Assembly (NCBI GenBank): GCA_016213125.1
Contig: JACRBR010000262.1
Location: forward strand, 1-7,204
DNA length: 7,204 bases
Origin: Chloroflexota bacterium
GTDB lineage: Bacteria > Chloroflexota > Dehalococcoidia > DSTF01 > JACRBR01
Direction of reading: 5' to 3'
The notes under the pieces are model-generated. The model was not told the DNA's origin and searched no databases. It saw only the letters and a list, made by a program, of their open reading frames with translations. Shown piece after piece: positions 4,855 to 7,204 of the stretch (position 1 is its first letter; each line of letters begins with the position of its first letter). The position numbers and the translations under genes are program-made.

Positions 4855-5667
4855 GTGTTAGGGCAGCGCGTGGCCAGCGCGGCCGCCGGCATCCCGGTCA
4901 TCCTGGTGCTGATCTGGTTCGGCGGGCCGTGGTACCTGGCGGCAGTGTGCGCGGCGCTCGCGGTGGCGTCCGTCGAGTATCAGCACGCGCAGGGGCGGCG
5001 GTGGCTGGACCCGGTGGGCTTGCTGATCGCGGCGATCGTCGCCGGGATCGCCGTGGGCGCGCACATCGGGCGGATGGAGTGGCTGCTGTGGCTGGCGGCG
5101 GGCGCGGTGATACCGGCGCTGGCCGTCGCCGTGAATCCGGTCGACGAGGAGCTGCCGCGGGCGGTGGCGTGGACGGTCGGCGGCGTCGCGTACCTGGGGG
5201 TGCTGGGCAGCACGCTGGTGATGCTGCGGCAGGTGGAGTTCGACGGGCGCGACTGGGTGTACGTGGCCGTGCTGGGCACCTTCGCGACGGACACAGGCGC
5301 GTTCTTCATCGGCCGGGCGATCGGCAAGAACCTGTTGGCGCCGACGATCTCGCCGAAGAAGACGGTCGAGGGGTTTCTCGGCGGCTGGATGACGGGGTTC
5401 GCGGCGGTGGTCGCGGCGGCGTACGTCTTTCGCGGGAGCAGCGACCTGGCGTTCGAGCCGTGGCACGTCGTGGTGCTGGGGCTGACGCTGCCGGTGGCGG
5501 CGGCGGTGGGAGACCTCGTGGAGTCTGCGATGAAGCGCGCGCGTCACATCAAGGACGCGAGCGAGCTGATCCCGGGGCACGGTGGGGTGTTGGACCGGCT
5601 GGACTCGATCCTGTTCACGTTTCCGACGGTGTTCTTGTTTGTGGAGTACGTGATCACAAGGGGTTAG
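4855..5667 (+). CDS. cdsA: Phosphatidate cytidylyltransferase (CDP-diglyceride synthase)
   Basis: Integral membrane enzyme that makes CDP-diacylglycerol from phosphatidate and CTP, the branch point of phospholipid synthesis. The 270 residues are almost entirely hydrophobic, with about eight membrane segments by eye. The C-terminal family signature is complete: S224-x2-K227-R228-x4-K233-D234, then P240-x-H242-G-G-x2-D247-R248-x-D250. Upstream is the conserved DTGAFFIGRAIGKN (146-159) and ISPKKTVEG (165-173). The start is GTG 4855, 7 bases after the uppS stop, with only a weak upstream ribosome binding site, consistent with translational coupling. The last codons (Arg-Gly-stop) overlap the start of a GGGNNNA heptad array, so the extreme C-terminus is repeat-derived. 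Confidence 0.96.
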   Translation: MLGQRVASAAAGIPVILVLIWFGGPWYLAAVCAALAVASVEYQHAQGRRWLDPVGLLIAAIVAGIAVGAHIGRMEWLLWLAAGAVIPALAVAVNPVDEELPRAVAWTVGGVAYLGVLGSTLVMLRQVEFDGRDWVYVAVLGTFATDTGAFFIGRAIGKNLLAPTISPKKTVEGFLGGWMTGFAAVVAAAYVFRGSSDLAFEPWHVVVLGLTLPVAAAVGDLVESAMKRARHIKDASELIPGHGGVLDRLDSILFTFPTVFLFVEYVITRG

Positions 5668-5698
5668 GGGCTAGGGACAAGGGACAAGGGACAAGGGG
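5660..5698 (+). repeat. GGGNNNA heptad array over the cdsA stop, G-quadruplex candidate
   Basis: The heptads are GGGGTTA (5660-5666), GGGGCTA (5667-5673) and GGGACAA three times (5674-5680, 5681-5687, 5688-5694), then GGGG. Six G-tracts are separated by 3-4 bases, a strong match to the quadruplex pattern on the mRNA strand. The array contains the cdsA stop TAG (5665-5667). It is the same family as the array behind frr, which also contains a GGGACAA unit. Confidence 0.8.
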
Positions 5699-5738
5699 TC
5701 GCTGGTCGCTGGTCGCTGGTCGCTGGTCGCTGGTCGCT
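5697..5738 (+). repeat. Six perfect copies of GGTCGCT
   Basis: Six identical heptads run from 5697 to 5738, fused to the preceding GGGACAA array with the same 7-base period but an unrelated unit. They end just before the ribosome binding site of the next gene. Perfect identity points to recent expansion, so copy number may vary between strains. Confidence 0.9.
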
Positions 5739-5752
5739 GAGGGATAAGCAAA

Positions 5753-6163
5753 GTGTCTCGGACAATCGTCGCTACATTCAGCGTGTTCTCGCTGCTCGCG
5801 GTCGCGCTAGCCACGTATCTCTGGCTGAACCGAAGCCACAGTGAGTGGTCACTCGATGTTACCAACTCCACATCGCATTTGATCATGGTCGGAGCGACGA
5901 GAGGGCCGATGAACGAGGGGACTGGCTTCGGCTTCCTGGAGCCGTCTCAACGGCGAGTCATCGTGCTTAGCCGTCAGTCTCAACCGCCGGAGAACGTCGG
6001 AATCTTCTTCGATCCTCAACGGGACGAAGCAGGCAACCCCGATCTTGATCCCCTCACTACGTTCATCTCCTGTTCTTGGCGCGAACTAAAGTCGCGAGAG
6101 CCTCTGAGCGTCCAAGATTCGGGGCAGCTCTGCGAGAATCTGGGCTCCCTCCGCAGCCCCTGA
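5753..6163 (+). CDS. Unrecognised small membrane-anchored protein
   Basis: I do not recognise a family. The 136-residue protein has a hydrophobic N-terminal segment (about 5-25) followed by Leu-Asn-Arg, which reads as a signal anchor or uncleaved signal peptide. A soluble domain of about 110 residues, presumably outside the membrane, has alternating polar/hydrophobic stretches such as WSLDVTNSTSHLIMVGA (32-48) and RRVIVLSRQ (67-75) that look like beta strands. Two cysteines (C107, C127) could form a disulfide. The start is GTG 5753 with GAGGGA (5739-5744) 8 bases upstream. G+C is about 59% by hand count, lower than the roughly 70% of cdsA, and codon use is more mixed. It separates cdsA from dxr, which usually adjoin, so it looks like an insertion. 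The coding call is supported by the start, the ribosome site and the N-terminal hydrophobic segment, but homology would be needed to confirm it. Confidence 0.65.
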   Translation: MSRTIVATFSVFSLLAVALATYLWLNRSHSEWSLDVTNSTSHLIMVGATRGPMNEGTGFGFLEPSQRRVIVLSRQSQPPENVGIFFDPQRDEAGNPDLDPLTTFISCSWRELKSREPLSVQDSGQLCENLGSLRSP

Positions 6164-6185
6164 GAGCGCAAGGCAAGCGACCACC

Positions 6186-6200
6186 TATACTGTGATCCGA
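6186..6200 (+). promoter_or_regulatory. Possible -10 element directly before dxr
   Basis: TATACT (6186-6191), the same hexamer as at the rpsB promoter, ends 8 bases before the dxr ATG (6200-6202). No -35 or TGN extension is seen, and no Shine-Dalgarno is present upstream of the ATG. If active, transcription would start at or next to the A of the ATG, giving a leaderless mRNA. This is inference from position only. Confidence 0.4.
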
Positions 6201-7204
6201 TGGCTGTAACACCCATTCGCGTCGCTGTCCTGGGGTCCACGGGGTCCATCGGGCGGCAGACGCTCGACGTCATACGACAGCTTCCGGGCCGTTTCCGCGT
6301 CGTCGGACTGGCCGGGGGCAACAACACCACCCTCCTGGAAGACCAGTGCCGCGAGTTCAAGCCGAACGTCGTCTGCTGCACCGACAACACGCAGCACATG
6401 GCGATTAAGGCCGCGGCGGGGCCGAAGGCGCGCTGGGCGCCGCTGGAGGAGATGGCCGCGCATCCCGACGTCGATGTCGTCGTCGTGGCCACGGTGGGCG
6501 CGGCGGGGCTGGGAGCGACGCTGGCGGCGTTGCGCGCGGGGAAGGCCGTCGCGCTGGCCAACAAGGAAGTGCTGGTGATGGCCGGGCACCTCGTTACGGC
6601 CGAGGCGGAGCGCGGGCGCGGCGAGCTGCGGCCGGTCGACAGCGAGCACAGCGCGATCTGGCAGTGCCTGTGGGGCGAGGACATCGCCTCGGTCGAGAAG
6701 ATCATCCTGACGGCGTCCGGCGGGGCGTTCCGCGACCGGCCCGTGCGCGAGCTGGACCGCGTGACGCCGCGCGAGGCGCTGAAGCACCCGACGTGGGACA
6801 TGGGGCGCAGGGTCACCATCGACTCGGCGACGCTGATGAACAAGGGGTTCGAGGCGATCGAGGCGCGGTGGCTGTTCAACGTGCCGATGGACCGCATCGA
6901 GGTGGTGATGCACCGTGAGAGCATCGTGCACTCGCTGGTGGAGTTCGCGGACGGGAGCGTGAAGGCGCCGCTGGGGGAGCCGGACATGCGGCTGCCGATC
7001 CAGTGCGCGCTGACGTACCCGGAGCGGCTGGCCTCGGGCGGCGTGCCGCGGCTGAACCTGGCGCGGACGAAGGCGCTGCACTTCGAGGCGCCGGACCTTG
7101 GCCGCTACCCCTGCCTGCGGCTGGCGCTGGAGACGGGGGCGAAGGGCGGGTCGTGGCCGGCGGTGCTGGCGGCGGCGGACGAAGTGGCGGTGGAGCAGTT
7201 CGCC
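6200..7204 (+). CDS. dxr: 1-deoxy-D-xylulose 5-phosphate reductoisomerase, 3' end beyond window
   Basis: DXR converts 1-deoxy-D-xylulose 5-phosphate to 2-C-methyl-D-erythritol 4-phosphate with NADPH, the first committed step of the MEP isoprenoid pathway, in the cytoplasm. An open frame of 335 codons runs off the right edge; the family is about 380-400 residues, so only the last part of the C-terminal domain is missing. Motifs are the NADPH loop VLGSTGSIG (10-18), ALANKEVLVMAG (118-129), PVDSEHSAI (145-153, metal ligands D148 and E150), TASGGAF (171-177, S173), HPTWDMGRRVTIDSATLMNKGFE (196-218, H196, N214, K215, metal ligand E218) and VVMHRESIVHSLVEF (235-249). The start is ATG 6200 because Ile-Arg-Val-Ala-Val-Leu-Gly-Ser-Thr-Gly follows, as in the family. 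It provides precursors for UppS, encoded upstream. Confidence 0.96.
   Translation, partial: MAVTPIRVAVLGSTGSIGRQTLDVIRQLPGRFRVVGLAGGNNTTLLEDQCREFKPNVVCCTDNTQHMAIKAAAGPKARWAPLEEMAAHPDVDVVVVATVGAAGLGATLAALRAGKAVALANKEVLVMAGHLVTAEAERGRGELRPVDSEHSAIWQCLWGEDIASVEKIILTASGGAFRDRPVRELDRVTPREALKHPTWDMGRRVTIDSATLMNKGFEAIEARWLFNVPMDRIEVVMHRESIVHSLVEFADGSVKAPLGEPDMRLPIQCALTYPERLASGGVPRLNLARTKALHFEAPDLGRYPCLRLALETGAKGGSWPAVLAAADEVAVEQFA

Noticed and set aside
3389..4901. Long minus-strand open frames across frr and uppS
   Set aside because: They are antisense shadows of certain genes and have low-complexity Arg/Leu/Pro-rich translations without motifs.
5660..5738. CRISPR array
   Set aside because: The units are 7 bases with no spacers; this is a simple tandem repeat.

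Overview
The window carries a seven-gene plus-strand run of core housekeeping genes, rpsB-tsf-pyrH-frr-uppS-cdsA-(unknown orf)-dxr, with a divergent minus-strand Rieske iron-sulfur protein gene at the left end. Base composition is high (about 65-70% G+C in most genes). The 168-residue EF-Ts of the short type, the high G+C and the gene order suggest a member of the Chloroflexota, perhaps Dehalococcoidia-like. This is an inference from protein architecture, not from a database match.

Layout. Positions 1-56 are a degenerate heptanucleotide array into which the 3' end of the Rieske gene (689 to 42, minus) runs. Positions 690-1025 hold no gene. They contain a Rieske promoter overlapped by a perfect 15-bp inverted repeat (707-739), a block of very GC-rich hairpins (791-882), an extended -10 promoter for rpsB (926-934) and a strongly structured rpsB leader (957-1011). 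Then come rpsB (1026-1892, broken by an in-frame amber codon), tsf (1965-2471), pyrH (2521-3258), frr (3374-3931), uppS (4014-4847), cdsA (4855-5667), an unrecognised small membrane-anchored protein gene (5753-6163), and dxr (6200 to beyond the right edge).

How the genes work together. rpsB and tsf supply the translation machinery (S2, EF-Ts), frr recycles ribosomes, and pyrH makes UDP for RNA and cell-wall precursors. uppS makes the undecaprenyl carrier for the cell wall, cdsA makes CDP-diacylglycerol for phospholipids, and dxr makes the first committed intermediate of the MEP isoprenoid pathway that feeds UppS. This is a conserved bacterial cluster linking translation, nucleotide supply and envelope lipid synthesis. 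The Rieske protein belongs to a respiratory quinol-oxidising complex and is transcribed away from the cluster.

Most notable points. (1) rpsB has a TAG at codon 97 where homologues carry Tyr/Phe, with normal S2 sequence on both sides in the same frame. (2) A three-tier stem ends on the rpsB Shine-Dalgarno and is a candidate S2 autoregulatory leader. (3) Almost every gap of the operon is filled with a different repeat or palindrome. Heptanucleotide arrays overlie or abut the stop codons of the Rieske gene, frr and cdsA, and the two GGG-type arrays (3932-3966 and 5660-5698) have G-quadruplex potential in the mRNA. (4) An unrelated lower-G+C gene sits between cdsA and dxr directly behind such an array. 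I found no clearly new multi-gene system; the novelty is in regulation and repeats.
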